Shown: positions 10,624 to 22,349 of the stretch, one piece after another
Layout: each line of letters starts with the position of its first letter
Position numbering within the stretch: the stretch's first letter is position 1
Notes under the pieces: generated by a model
The model's database searches: none
Told to the model about the DNA's origin: nothing
The model's input: the letters and a program-made list of their open reading frames with translations, nothing else
Program-made: the position numbers and the translations under genes
Origin: Paulownia fortunei
Lineage: Eukaryota > Streptophyta > Magnoliopsida > Lamiales > Paulowniaceae
Reading direction: 5' to 3'
DNA: 64,000 nucleotides
NCBI GenBank assembly: GCA_019321725.1
Contig: CM033115.1
Span: forward strand, 5,590,673 to 5,654,672

Positions 10624-11475
10624 TTAATTTTCTAGAAATGGTTTAACTCTTTGTCCATTTACTTTGAATATGTTACCATTTCTGGGATTCTCAATGTCAA
10701 TCGCCCCATAAGGATATACATTTTTTACAACAAAAGGACCACTCCACCTTGATCTTAATTTTCTAGAAAACAAATGCAATCGAGAATTATAAAGCAAAAC
10801 CTTTTGACCAACCTCAAATATTTTTCTTGAAATTTTATTATCATAAATATCTTTGATTCTTGCTTTATTAATTTTAGAATTCTCATATGCATCATTTCTC
10901 AGTTCTTGAAGTTCATTGATTTGCAATTTGTATAATTTTGAAACTTTATCAAGGTTAAAGTTAAATATTTTGATTGTCCAATAAGCTTTATGTTCAAGTT
11001 CAACAGGTAAATGATATAGATATGTCTAATGATGTTTTGAAAGCAGTTCTATATGCCCAAAGTGTATCGATAAGTCTAAGAGACCAATCTTTACGGTTTG
11101 GGTTAACTATTTTCTCCAAAATTTATTTTATCTCCCTATTTGCAAGTTCAACTTGTCCATTTGTTTGAGGGTGATAAGGGGTTGCAAGTTTATGTATGAT
11201 TCCATATTTCCTCATTAAAGTTCTGAAAATTTTGTTACAAAAATATTTTCCCCATCACTGATAATAGATCTAGGAATTCCAAATCGACTTAAAATATTTT
11301 CTTTCAAAAATTTTATCACAATTTTATGATCATTGTTTCGCCAAGGAATTTGCCTCGATCTATTTTGAAACATAATCTATGGCAACCAGTATGTAAAAAA
11401 AAACAAATGATAATGGAAATGGCCCCATAAAATTAATACCCTAACTGTCAAAGATTTTAATCAATAGGATAAGGT
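10624..11475 (-). pseudogene. Athila integrase catalytic core and C-terminal domain, broken
   Basis: Minus strand. The core starts with Gly-Ile-Asn-Phe-Met-Gly-Pro-Phe near 11440. The family usually has Trp-Gly-Ile-Asp-Phe-Met-Gly; here Trp is a TAG stop (11441-11443) and the first catalytic Asp is Asn (11432-11434). A Ser-Asp-x-x-x-Ile-Phe block lies near 11265. [16 protein letters not shown] near 11160 includes the catalytic Glu. The C-terminal domain is open at 10624-10926 (100 codons, with Arg-Trp-Ser-Gly-Pro-Phe-Val-Val). Several frameshifts separate the parts. Integrase inserts retrotransposon cDNA; this one cannot work. Confidence 0.8.
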
Positions 11476-11682
11476 TTAGGACATTATATTTCTCTTTGAA
11501 AGGGACCCTAACTTTTGATAATTTTCACAACTTTTGTAGAAAGTGTAAGTGTCTTTGAAAAGAGTTGGCCAATAAAATCCACATTGCAAGATTTTTGTAG
11601 TAGTTTTTTTTACAAAAAAATGACCACCCCATGCTTCTGAATGACAAAATTTGACAATATTATATATCTCATTATCAGGCAC
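11476..11682 (-). pseudogene. Integrase H2C2 zinc-binding domain (Athila), damaged
   Basis: A 68-codon frame carrying the N-terminal zinc finger of gypsy integrase: His14, His21, then Ser-Cys-Glu-Asn-Tyr-Gln at 51-56, where the family has a second Cys at the position of Tyr55. The zinc site is therefore incomplete. It continues into the integrase core below and follows the RNase H domain (11862 and up) after a frame change. Confidence 0.75.
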
Positions 11683-11861
11683 ACATCTTTGAAAGATTTG
11701 ATCTGAACAATATTTGAATAGGTATGGATCATCCCCAAAAAAATTTTAACCTCAGTCAAAAACTTCTTTTTGTTTTGAGAGTTCCAATGCGATGGCATCT
11801 TTCCTATCACAAGAAAATTAACAATGTCATCAAACCAAGGTAAACTAAAAATATTAAATAA

Positions 11862-13310
11862 TTATTCATCAGAAAAAATGTCATTAATAGGTGTGGTTTG
11901 AAACGAGTCATCACAAACAAGTCTCGGCAAATGATCAGCTACTACATTCTCTACTCCCTTTTTATCTTGAATAGTAACATTAAATTCCTGGAGTAAGAGA
12001 ATCCACCTAATCAGTCTTGGTTTAGCATCTTTTTTTGACAAAAGATATTTCAAAGATGCATGATCACTGAAAACAACAATTGGTGAGCCAACAACATAAG
12101 ATCGAAATTTGTCCAATGCAAAAACGACAGTAAGTAATTCTTTTTTAGTTGTTGTATAATTCAATTGAGCACCATTTAAAGTTTTACTTGCATAGTAAAT
12201 AACATATGGTTTTTTATCTTTTCTTTGTTCCAAGACAGCTCCAACAACATAATCACTAGGATCACACATTATTTCAAAAGGTAAAGTCCAATCTGGAGGC
12301 TGTATGATTAGAGTAGACTTAAGCATGGTTTTAAGCTTAACAAAAGCATTTTCACAGTTTTCAGTCCATTCAAAAATAGTGTCTTTTGTTAGAAGATTAC
12401 ACAAAGGTTTAGATATTATACTAAAATCTTTGATAAATCTTCTATAAAAATCAGCATGTCCTAAACATGATCTAACCTCCTTCACAGTCTTTGGTGTTGG
12501 CAAATTGGCAATTAACTCAATTTTAGATTTGTTAACCTCAATACCTTCTGATGAAATAATGTGTCCAAGAATAATACCAGTTGTTACCATAAAGTGACAT
12601 TTCTCCCAATTGAGCACAAGATTCTTTTCTTCACACCTAATCAAAACCTTTTCTAAATTAGATAAGCAATCATCAAATAAATTACCAAAAATAGAAAAAT
12701 CATCCATGAAGACTTCAAGAAAATGTTCAACCATGTCACTAAAAATACTAAGCATGCATCGTTGGAATATAGCTGGTGCATTACATAATCTAAAAGGCAT
12801 TATTCAATATGAAAAAGTACCAAAAGGACATGTAAAAGTTATTTTCTCTTGATCTTCAAGTGCAATTAGAATTTGATTATACCTAGAATATCCATCTAAA
12901 AATCAATAAAATTCGTGTCCCGCAACTCTTTCTAAAATTTGATCTATGAAAGGTAATGGAAAATGATCTTTTCTAGTAACTGAGTTGAGTTTCCTATAGT
13001 CAATGCACATTCGTCAACCAGTAACAGTTCTAGTTGGAATTAATTCATCATTCTCATTCTTGACTACAGTAACTCTAGATTTCTTAGGTACAACTTGAGT
13101 AGGACTTAACCATTTGCTATCAAAAATATAATAAATGATTCCATTATCTAAGAATTTAATGACTTCATTTTTCACTACTTTTTTCATATTAGGATTTGGC
13201 CTTCGTTGTATTTCTTTAGAAAGTTTAGCATTTTCTTCTAGATAAATGTTATGTGTGCAAATGAAAGGATTAATACCTTTAATATCAGCAATGGTCCATT
13301 CTTATGCATT
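11862..13310 (-). pseudogene. Athila reverse transcriptase and RNase H, interrupted
   Basis: RT begins in frame near 13310 (Glu-Trp-Thr-Ile-Ala-Asp-Ile-Lys-Gly-Ile), after a one-base shift from the protease frame. Motifs seen: Cys-Ile-Asp-Tyr-Arg-Lys-Leu-Asn, Phe-Leu-Asp-Gly-Tyr-Ser with the first catalytic Asp, and Phe-Met-Asp-Asp-Phe at residues 31-34 of the 312-codon open part (11862-12800). Then come Leu-Gly-His-x-x-Phe-Tyr-Arg-Arg-Phe-Ile and RNase H (Met-Cys-Asp-Pro-Ser-Asp-Tyr; Tyr-Thr-Thr-Thr-Lys-Lys-Glu-Leu; Phe-Ser-Asp-His). At least three nonsense changes interrupt RT, including TGA at 12804-12806 where Tyr-Arg-Arg-Met-Pro-Phe is usual, and Trp to TGA just before Arg-Met-Cys-Ile-Asp-Tyr. 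Clear Athila-type similarity; non-functional. Confidence 0.9.
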
Positions 13311-14040
13311 TTCAGAGTTTTGATCAACTTATCTTCTTGAGATGCCTCGAGTTTGGAAGAAATTATTACTGGAAAAGTCTCATTCTCACCCAAGAAAGAG
13401 TATTTCAAATTAATTGGAAAAGGTTTCAAATTAATCACGGGAGCTTTAATACTTGATGCTGTTGATGATTGAAGTTCTTCGAACCTTGGCTTCCAAAAAT
13501 ATTTTTCTTGTACCTGCAAAAATTCAAAGATAGTATTAGTCTGTGCCTTTTTATAAATACTTTCACTTTCAAAAAAAGTCTCCAAAGAATCTAAAGAGTT
13601 AGCAGTAGTAAAGTATTCATGAACAAGTTTCTCAATTGAATCCACTTCCTGTACTTCGACATCTTTTGCAGGTTGCATACAAATATTAAACACATTTAGT
13701 TTCAAAGTTATATTTCCAAATAGTAACTTCAAAATATCATTTCTACAATTGATCAAAGCATTTGAAGTTGCAAGAAAAGGACGACCCAAAATAATAGGAA
13801 TTTGTGTATGTATTTGTGCAACAGACTCTGTGTCCAAAACAATGAAATCCATTGGAAAGTAAAACTTATCAATTTGTACCAACACATCTTCTACTATTCC
13901 CTTTGGAACTTTGATCGAACGGTTAGCTAGTTGGAGTACAACAGAAGTTGTTTTAAGTTCTCCCAAACCTAACTGTTCATAAATTGAGAAAGGTAGAAGA
14001 TTTACACTAGCACCAAGATCAAGCAAAGCACGCTCTATTC
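13238..14040 (-). pseudogene. Athila aspartic protease region
   Basis: A frame of about 265 codons in the minus pol. The active-site motif Leu-Leu-Asp-Leu-Gly-Ala-Ser-Val-Asn-Leu-Leu-Pro is near 14015-14035, and Pro-Ile-Ile-Leu-Gly-Arg-Pro-Phe-Leu-Ala-Thr lies about 80 residues on. Both hallmark motifs of a retropepsin-type protease are present, so this domain itself looks intact. The frame is preceded by a stop at 14108-14110 that separates it from gag, and it shifts into RT near 13310. A linker with Glu/Ser-rich sequence follows the protease. Confidence 0.85.
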
Positions 14041-14107
14041 TAGTGTTTCCTATGATACATAAAATGGTTAGACAACTTAGATCTTTGTACTTAGGTGAAA
14101 TGAATTG

Positions 14108-15770
14108 TTAAATGATTGAACTAACACTTTCAGTTAAAAATACCTTCTTTTGTACATGATGTTTTCTTTTGATTGTACACAAATCTTTCAAAAATTTGGC
14201 ATAAGGTGGAACTTGCTTGATTGCATCCAACAATGGAATATTAATCTTGATTTGTTTAAAAAATTCAAAAATTTCAGCAATTGATTTCAATTTCTGAGTT
14301 GCTTGCAATCTTTGAGGAAAGGGTGCTGGAGGTATATATTTTTCTTTTTCATCATTTTCACACTTACCTTCTTCAAACTTACCTTCATCGTCAAGATTAT
14401 TTCCATTTTTCTTTTTTGGATGTGGATTAGAAACTTTCTCCTAGGGATGAATAGTCTTGTCAATAACTTTTTCATTCCGAAGAGTTGTAACTGAATTAGC
14501 CTCATTGAGTGCATTTTCACCTGAAGAAGAAACATGACACTGTGTGGAAGGATTAGGTTGAGGTTGAGCAAGAAATTTACCTTTTTCATGAGTATGCAAA
14601 GAAGCTGTCAGTGTTGAAAGTGTGCTTCTGATCTCATTGATAACTTGTGAAGTTTGATTATTGATGTTTGTTTGTTCATGCATAAATGCTTGCAAAGTCT
14701 CCTCAAGGGATTTTGTATGTAGAGTTGGAAAAGAATGAATGTTTTGTTGTTTTTGTGAATGCAGTGGTTGGGCACGGTTATCATCTCGCCAACTGAAATT
14801 GGGATGATTTCTCCATTGTAGATTGTAAGTTTCAAAATATAGAAAATGGAAATGTTTTCTGAATATGTTCACAAAAATTGCTTGTACTGGAATGTTTGAA
14901 CATTCATTGGTGGAGTGTCCCAAAAGTTCACAATTGCTACAAACTTCTGCCTCTTGCACAGATTTGATTTCCTTTACTTTTTTAAGTTCCATGGCTTCAA
15001 CTTTTCTTGTTAAACTAGCAAGCCTAGCATTTAGATCATCTTCTTGGCTAAGGTAATATTTTTTCTTTATTACTATTAGCAAGATTAGATCTAATAGAAC
15101 CTTCGGAAGAATTAACACTATGCCATGATTGAGTGTTTTCTGCCAAATGATGTAGATATTCTAGGGCTTCATCAGGTTCCTTATCAAGAAACTCACCATT
15201 ACACATTATTTCAACAAATTGTTTTGTTTCAGGAGTTGAACCTTCATAAAAAAAACTAATTAATCGCCATTGTGGGCATGAATTCAACAAATCTTTAAAT
15301 CTTTCCCAACATTGAAAGAAAGCTTCATTCGAATTTTGAGAAAAATTTTGAATTTGTCTTTTCAAAGCATTAGTTTTATGAGTTGGAAAAAAGTTTTTTA
15401 AGAATGTAGCTTGCATTTCTTGTCAAGTGCCAATTGACCTAGGTTTTAAAGAATTAAACCAATTTTTTGCTTTATCTTTTAAAGAAAGAGGAAATAATTT
15501 GAGCTTAACAATCTCATTTGTGCAAGTTTGATCATCAAAAGTGACACATACTTCATCAAATTCTTTTAAATGCAAGTAAGGGCTTTAAGAGTCTAAACCA
15601 TAGAAATTAGAAAGTTAAGGGATCATACCTGACTTGAATCAAAAATTATTTGCATTCAGAGGAAAAATAAAATAAGAAGGAGAAGAATTTCGAGGAGGTT
15701 GCAAGTAATAACGCATGGTACGCACCTATTGATTCTCATTTTCATTCTGGACACTTTCATTTTCAGTCAT
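14108..15770 (-). pseudogene. Athila gag polyprotein, multiply broken
   Basis: ATG at 15768-15770 (Met-Thr-Glu-Asn-Glu), soon followed by a TAG stop at 15726-15728 where the copy at 61.4 kb has CAG (Gln). The capsid-like part is open at 15048-15416 (Leu-Lys-Asn-Phe-Phe-Pro-Thr-His-Lys-Thr). The next frame (14441-15118) carries a zinc knuckle Cys-x2-Cys-x4-His-x4-Cys at about 14900-14941. The last part (14108-14308) has Leu-Leu-Asp-Ala-Ile-Lys-Gln-Val-Pro and ends Ser-Ser-Ile-Ile-stop. Gag forms the retrotransposon particle and binds its RNA. At least three frame changes make it inactive. It is collinear with 61407-63080 on the plus strand. Confidence 0.85.
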
Positions 15771-15942
15771 GGTGGACGTGTGTAGAGATGATTCAAACAA
15801 ATTTCCAAATAAAGTTTCAGAATTATTTCTTACTAAACGTCGAGAATTATGACTACGATACCATATAACCATATATCCATAAAGAAAATAAACAAACTAA
15901 ATTTACGAAGGAAAAATATTAATAAACCTGAATACCTTGCCT

Positions 15943-15960
15943 TCCATGGCAATGGCGCCA
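15943..15960 (-). other. Primer-binding site, tRNA-Asp type
   Basis: The minus strand reads TGGCGCCATTGCCATGG, close to the complement of plant tRNA-Asp 3' end (TGGCGCCGTTGCCGGGG), six bases inside the LTR end. It defines the 5' side of the element whose body runs to 10.6 kb. Confidence 0.85.
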
Positions 15961-15965
15961 AAAAC

Positions 15966-17576
15966 TGGCTACAACTTTAAGGTAGCAAACCCAAGTGCAG
16001 GTTGTATTAAGTAATAAATTTCTCATGAGTTCGAGATCGATCCACAGGAAAGTTGTTTAAAGAATTTATGTTTATATTTCTAAAAAGATGGAGTTTATGT
16101 GAATCAAAATATATGAATAATTAATGTATGCTGTAACTACAGAAAAACGAAGTAATAAAAGTACTGAGGATTAATGATCCACTCTTTAATTTTAGATAGA
16201 GAAATGGTTATTTATTTTTTTTACCTCTATTAATTACCATAATTGGAATCCATACATAATGAAGGTTCCAATAGGAAGATATTATCAAATAACTCATGCA
16301 ATAAAGTAATCATGATATTGTCTTACTATTACAAATTATCTCTTAACGCCAACACTTATTTATGGGATCAAGCATTTATGCACACCTTCGTCAACAACAA
16401 ATTAAGGTTTCACATTAGCAGTCGGTGGGGTAAAACCGTACAATAAGCTAAATGAACCCAAGTATTTATTGTGCCATTGGAGATATATAAATAAAGAATC
16501 ATCACAAAATAAGTAGGGTTTAGATCAAAAATAAAAATAATAATACAACATACTTAAATATTTTCTATCCTTATAACCATTCCTCTTCCTCCATCAAGAG
16601 GTTCACCCTTTTTTCTCAACAAAATAAAATTTAGAAAGACATAATACAAGTAGCAAGGACTAAAAATATAAGAGAAACTAGAGAATGCATTTCTATTACT
16701 ACTAGAAAACTTACAATACTATAAAACATACAAACTAGAGAACTTAGCCTAAAGAAACCCTCTACCCCCCTCCTCTTACAAGATTAATACATGACCTATT
16801 TATAATACTTAGAGTATGCTAGAGGCCAAGTAAATAATGGTGGGGTTAATCAAGTCGTATGCTAGTTGTCAAGAGTTGGTAAGTTGTTACACAAATTTCT
16901 CACCCATTAAATTAAATTGCTATTTTTGGTCAGATACAATCAAATTTTGAAGATACATAAAGAATAAAAATTGTAGATCTCTTGGCGTTGATATATTTTC
17001 ATATATCTTTTGTCAAATTTGGCAGTCAGATGAAGGAGATATGGTTAAATTACCGAGTTATGTCCAAGAGCCGCCCTTTAACAGCAGCAGCAAGTTGCAA
17101 CCTATGTTTTTACCATTTTAACACATTTTCACACATCTTGTCTGTTGAAAACTTGTTTATTTACCTCTTGTGTATAACATATCCGAATTGCAGCCCAAAA
17201 TAAATTTGGGCTCAAGAGATATAACCCAATTGGTAAAATAAGTCAATATTGGGCTGAACTCTGATCCGAATTTTGGTGATCCATTTTGTGCAACTATTTG
17301 AACAAATTTTCTGCTATCATCAAAACTGAATTGGGCTTAGCTTCCAACAGAAACATTATACATCTATCTCTTGGCTTTCAAATGAAATAAGGTTCAAGTC
17401 CATAGGACTTTTGATCATGAAGTTATACTTAAATTACAAAAACTGCACAAGTTTGGAAACATGCTTCCATTTATTCCCTAACACAAAACATTAATAAAAC
17501 AATATTATTGAAAAGAATAAAGCAAGAAAAGTATAAAGCATTTGATACAAAAATATGTCAAAATATGTACTTATCA
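15966..17576 (-). mobile_element. Athila-like 5' LTR (copy c), complete
   Basis: A 1611-bp LTR on the minus strand, starting TGATAAGTACATATTTTGAC at 17576 and ending ...GTTGTAGCCA five bases before the PBS. It has one copy of the 178-bp unit (about 16345-16520) and a TATA-like sequence near 16800 (minus). No matching 3' LTR follows the integrase, so the element (10.6-17.6 kb) is truncated at its 3' end. The LTR start directly abuts a copia LTR that it appears to truncate. Confidence 0.9.
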
Positions 17577-18712
17577 AAATCCATACGCAATGAGTCTTGA
17601 TCTAATTAATTTCAGTTTAGTTGATCAAATCAATTAAATCCATTCATCTATTAAATTATTAAGGCCCATAATAAGTATTTGTTTCAAACAATTAATTACT
17701 TATTTTATTATGGGGTACCTAATCTAATTATGTCAATTAATTAATCTAATTAATTAATTAAATTAATTTAGTACTTTAATTAATTAAACTCTATTTAATT
17801 AATTATGTTAATTAATGTTGATCCAACTCTTGAATTAATTCTTTTAGCAAGAAATGAGCTTATCTACGTTAGTGTGTGATCCATGAGGTTCACCCATATG
17901 CCAGTAGTGGTTCACAACTCTTGTGACTGAATTGAATAGTTAATACTTTAATTACTCTTGATTAATTAATCATTTTAGAATTAACTCATTAATTCTAAAA
18001 AACTTCACCAATCATAGTTATGTCTAGAAACACGACATGAAGACCTAGACACAGGTCAAGGTGGCGAACCCTTCCAATTACGAATACTGTTCAAGTCCGA
18101 TCCTACCATCAACTAATTTCTCAATTAAGCTAAGGGAGCAGATTACTAGTCAAAACCCTAATAGCTTAATTCCATATTACCATTCCTCGTGTCTTGATTA
18201 AGTACAGTGGATTTTAGAATCAAGTACAGTGGAAATCATAGGAGATTCATTTATTATATTAGATATATAGAAAATCCTTTGTTGACTACTCATTAAGCTC
18301 TATACATGAGAATGATGTACCTGAAATGTGCCCTTTATGATTGTCCTGCAATCAGAGGATAGATCAAAGTACACCATGTCATGTATGAGATTAAAATGGT
18401 GTCTCAAGTCAATGTATTAATTCATTCACTATCTTAACAATTGGAAACTGCCCATTTAATAATCAACATTTCCTTAGGAATTTCTGGTTTGGTTATTTTA
18501 TGTACTTATTTTCTATCAAGCTCCCACATATAAGCACTAGTGTCACAATACTAGTGTCTATAGAATGAGATACCCTCCTTTCAAGTATGCATCATATGCT
18601 CAAGTATTGGTGGGCTAGTTGATATCTCTTCTCAAAAATGCCTCGACTTAGAACAATTTTAAGATCACGATCATAGTGGCATGTTCCATGATCACCATAC
18701 TATACAAAACCA
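17577..18712 (-). mobile_element. Copia-type LTR, minus, truncated (left arm of inverted pair)
   Basis: Read on the minus strand from 18712 (TGGTTTTGTATAG), this is similar throughout to the LTR at 18713-20852 read on the plus strand. Shared blocks include 'tttccttaggaatt', 'tcacaatac..gtgtctat' and long 'aattaattaatt' runs. It is cut off at 17577 by the Athila LTR. AT-rich, no reading frame of note. Confidence 0.65.
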
Positions 18713-20852
18713 TGCCCTATAGTAATTTGTGATCTAGGGACTTTATCTAATTCTATTAACACAAAATTTAATATGAAGATTACCTTTTCATTAATGCTAA
18801 TTGAATAAGAATGTATTTTACAAGAGTATAAAGAGGCCACTAATTGGCTTGCCAACATTACTCTAACATAGGGTTTATTGAGATGGGATATCGATAATTC
18901 TACAAAGACTTGCACATATGATGTAATCTTGAAAGAAAGGTACCTTGTTCCATAGACACCGGTATTGTGATATTAATGCATGTATAGGGTTTCTTGTTAG
19001 AGAACAAGTATACTGAACTACCCACTCAAAAATTCCTAAGGAAATATTATTTGTCAAATAGAAATTTCCTCGTTATGATAGTGTATGAATAAATCCTTTG
19101 ATTTGAATCACCATTTTCACTTTGTAATCGAGATGGTACACATTGATTTATCTCTTGATTGCTTGACAATGATAAATGGGGTATTTTGTGTGCATCAACT
19201 TTACGTATAGAGGTTTGTGAGTGGCGAGTAACGGATCTATCGCCTTTGTTATAGAATAAATGAATCTTCTATATGTTTCCACGGTAGTTGATTTTGAAAA
19301 TCCTTGGCCAAGGTTGGGGCGAGTAATTAGGATGCGTGTTTCTTAATTTGCATCAAAGAACTAAATTATTAAAAATGGATATATAGAATTATACTAATAG
19401 GATTTTAACTAATAATCCTTATCCTAAGTTTAATCGTGAGATTAGGTGATGGTATGATTGTATTTATACGGTATTCATAATTGAAAAGGTTCACCTTTTT
19501 ACCTTTGTAAAGGTTTTCATGGCATGTTGCTAGACACTACCCATGATTAGTGAGGTTCTTGGAATTAGTAGGTCAATTCCAAGATCATTAATTAATTAAA
19601 TTAGTTAATTTGAATAATTAAATAATTAATTATCAAATTAAGTCATAAAAGTTGTGAGCCCACTACTAATTTATAGCTGAAACCAAGGGACAAACACAAA
19701 CTCGAACAAGTGAATTTCTTAGCTAGAAAATAATCTAATAGTTGGATTAAATTTAACAAATATGATTAATTAAATTAGGCTTAATTAATTTAAGTTTTAA
19801 AGTAATTTAATTAATTAAATAATTTAATTAATTGACCTAATTGGATTACGTAACCTAACATGGAATAACTAATTAATTAATTAGATTAATTAATTATAGT
19901 GGGGTTTTACAATTTATAAGATGAATAAACTTAATTGAGTCAATTAAATTGAAATCAATTAATTAATTGGGTAAGGGTCTATAGGGTGTGGGTTTATAGG
20001 AATCCCATTAGGAATTAAATAGAGATTTAATTTCTAATTGAATTAGGAGAATCTTTTATTAGAATAGAAGACTTACCTTATATTGTACAAGAGTTGGATA
20101 AGAAAAGGGTTTCCATATGATGGAATTAAACGATACTATATAAGAATCCGTAAGGGGGTGAAAATTACAAGCTTCCCCCTCCAAGTGGATGATTTCAGGA
20201 AAAAAAAATATTGATTTTTTCTGGGACAAGAAAAGGGATTCCATATAATGGAATCAAATGATACTATATAAGCATCCATAGGGGGTGAAAATTACAAGCT
20301 TTTGTAAGCTAGGAAATTCCCTCCCCCCTCCACCCTAAAAGTAGATGATTTTAGGAAGAAAAATATTATTTTTTTTTCTTTTTTTTTGTATTGTCAAAGC
20401 ATCCACCAAACCCTAGTTCTTAGGAATTATATTTTTATTTCTTCCCAAGTTGAATTAAGAGTTAATTAAATACACACAAAATAAATTTCATTACTTCTTA
20501 TTGAACACCTTTTAGGCTGGAATCTTCCAATTGTGATTTACTAAGGTGTGGATACTCTTAGGGGAACAACATATGGGATTCTAAGTGAATTATTCCATTC
20601 AAGGAGATTGGAATCTGAAAGAGTTTGTGTAAAGATAACATCTTGAGTTGTTTCTTTGTCCTCTTCATCACCAGAAGCATAGATATAATTTGATTAATTC
20701 ATGAATGTTTATATTTTTTGTAGGGCATCAATATACACATAATCAAATAATTGAGTCAAATCTAGAATTACTTTTATACATGTGCTATATGTTTTTTCTT
20801 AAAAAAATAAATTCAACTACACTTAGTATCCCAAAATTTTGTAAATCCAACA
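18713..20852 (+). mobile_element. Copia-type 5' LTR, plus (right arm of inverted pair)
   Basis: A stretch of about 2.1 kb that ends ...AAATCCAACA at 20852, directly followed by a tRNA-iMet-type PBS, which marks it as a 5' LTR. The 5' limit (TGCCCTATAG at 18713) is placed where homology to the opposing left arm ends. Two TATA-like ACTATATAAG boxes lie in a tandem duplication (20095-20390). The two arms are clearly related but diverged, so they are different insertions of one family or an old inverted duplication. Confidence 0.6.
20095..20390 (+). repeat. Tandem duplication of the promoter part of the copia LTR
   Basis: Two imperfect copies of about 130-150 bases, at about 20095-20224 and 20225-20390. 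Each runs 'gayaagaaaaggg-ttccatat-atggaat', then ACTATATAAG (about 20133 and 20253), then 'gggggtgaaaattacaagctt' and a T-rich end. This doubles the probable TATA box and start region of the LTR. Confidence 0.75.
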
Positions 20853-20853
20853 G

Positions 20854-20865
20854 TAGTATCAGAGC
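20854..20865 (+). other. Primer-binding site, tRNA-iMet type
   Basis: TAGTATCAGAGC, one mismatch from the common copia PBS TGGTATCAGAGC complementary to initiator tRNA-Met, directly 3' of the LTR end TCCAACA. Confidence 0.75.
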
Positions 20866-21616
20866 TTGTGTTATTGCAATATTGATACCTTGGCGATTAC
20901 TTGTGTAAAATTTATGTGATATTACGTGAGGTAAATGCTTTATTTGGTATTTATGTTTAGAATTAATTGTTTTAATTGTTAAAACTTGAAACAAGATGAA
21001 AAATTGAGATGTATGGCATCAAACAAAAGGCAGTCGCATTACTTCTAGAATAGCAGTCGCGTGAATAGTGCTTAGAGCTAGTTAGATGCGCCATGGCACC
21101 AGGTCTCCAATGGCCATGGTGCTGTGGTGCCAATTGTAGAAGTTTTGAAGAGTCGTGGTGCCAGATTTAGGCTTCACAGGCCCACTAGGTACTGTAACTA
21201 ACATGATTTTCTCATTTTTGTGCAATTATTACACATGAAATGTTTGGTTTATTCAACTTTAAAATTTAGTAGTTAATTTTAACATGAAAAACTATATTTA
21301 TGAATAATCAAAATTGACATATAAAGTAATCAATAAATTTACATGCTTCATTATCATATCATTATTCTAGTTAGCAAATTGTATGGAATGATCATGGAGC
21401 CTAGACCAATGTGGTTGGTGTATTTTATGCACTTTTTGTTTGATTAATAGGTTTTAATTAAAATGAGGATTATTAGGTTTTAATTGAAATGAGGCTTGCG
21501 AGCATCGCTTTTCTCAAAAAAATAAATTGAATGTATTTCTATCTTCCTCCAATGTAATTTCCCTTAGATTTGTTCCAAGATTTCTTATTACTTTTCAAAT
21601 GTAATGATTGTAGTTA
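20866..21616 (+). other. Copia leader and unassigned sequence
   Basis: Sequence after the PBS, with a locally GC-richer part (21040-21180, repeated 'ggtgcca' words) and then AT-rich DNA. No gag start is recognisable before the Athila LTR fragment at 21.6 kb, so the copia body has been lost. Confidence 0.4.
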
Positions 21617-22345
21617 GGCGGTGAGTGCTACAACTTTAAAGTTGCAAACTCAAGTGCGAGTTGTGTCAAGTGATAATAAATTTCTCGAAAGTTTGAGGTC
21701 GATTCACGTGGAAGTTATGTCAGGATTATATTTTTTAAATTATGGGTTTTATGTGGTTTAAAATATAAAGAAAAATTTATGTTATAACTAAGAAATCAAA
21801 GTAATAAAAGTATTAAGGATTAGGGATTCGTTCTTGAGTTTTGGATAGAGGAACGATTACTTATTATTTTTACCTCTTTTAAATGCGATTATTGGAATGC
21901 ATACATAATGAAAGTTTCAATCGGAAGATTTTATCAAATAGCTCATGCATTTAGGTAATCATGATATTATTTTACTTTTTACAAATTATCTCTTAACACA
22001 AATACTTATTTGTAGGATTAAGTATTTATACACACCTTTGTTTACAATAAATCAACGTTTCACATTAGTAGTCAATGTGGTAGAACCATTCAATAAGCAA
22101 AATAAACCCAAGTATTTAATGTGGTATTGGTGATAGATAAATAAAGAATCATCACAAAATAAGAAGGATTTTAACGCTAGCACTTATTTATGAGATTAAG
22201 TATTTATACATACCTTTGTCTACAATAAATCAAAATTTCACATTAGTAGTCGGTGGAGTAGAACCGTACAATAAGCTAAACGAACTCATGTATTTGTTGT
22301 GTCATTAGGGATACATAAATCGAGAATCACTACAAAATAAGGTGG
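21617..22345 (-). mobile_element. Athila-like LTR 3' part (copy g), minus
   Basis: Matches the 3' half of the LTR at 15966-17576, without PBS on its outer side. Two tandem copies of the 178-bp unit (about 21995-22170 and 22172-22345). It ends abruptly at about 22345, where an LTR piece of opposite orientation begins. Confidence 0.75.
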
Positions 22346-22349
22346 GTAA

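Noticed and set aside
15943..15960. Possible tRNA gene fragment
   Set aside because: The match is to the 3' end of tRNA-Asp only and lies at an LTR border, so it is a primer-binding site. No cloverleaf was seen here or elsewhere.
18700..19057. Minus-strand frames of 60-71 codons
   Set aside because: Located in the copia LTR pair; no domain, and the homologous arm does not keep them open.
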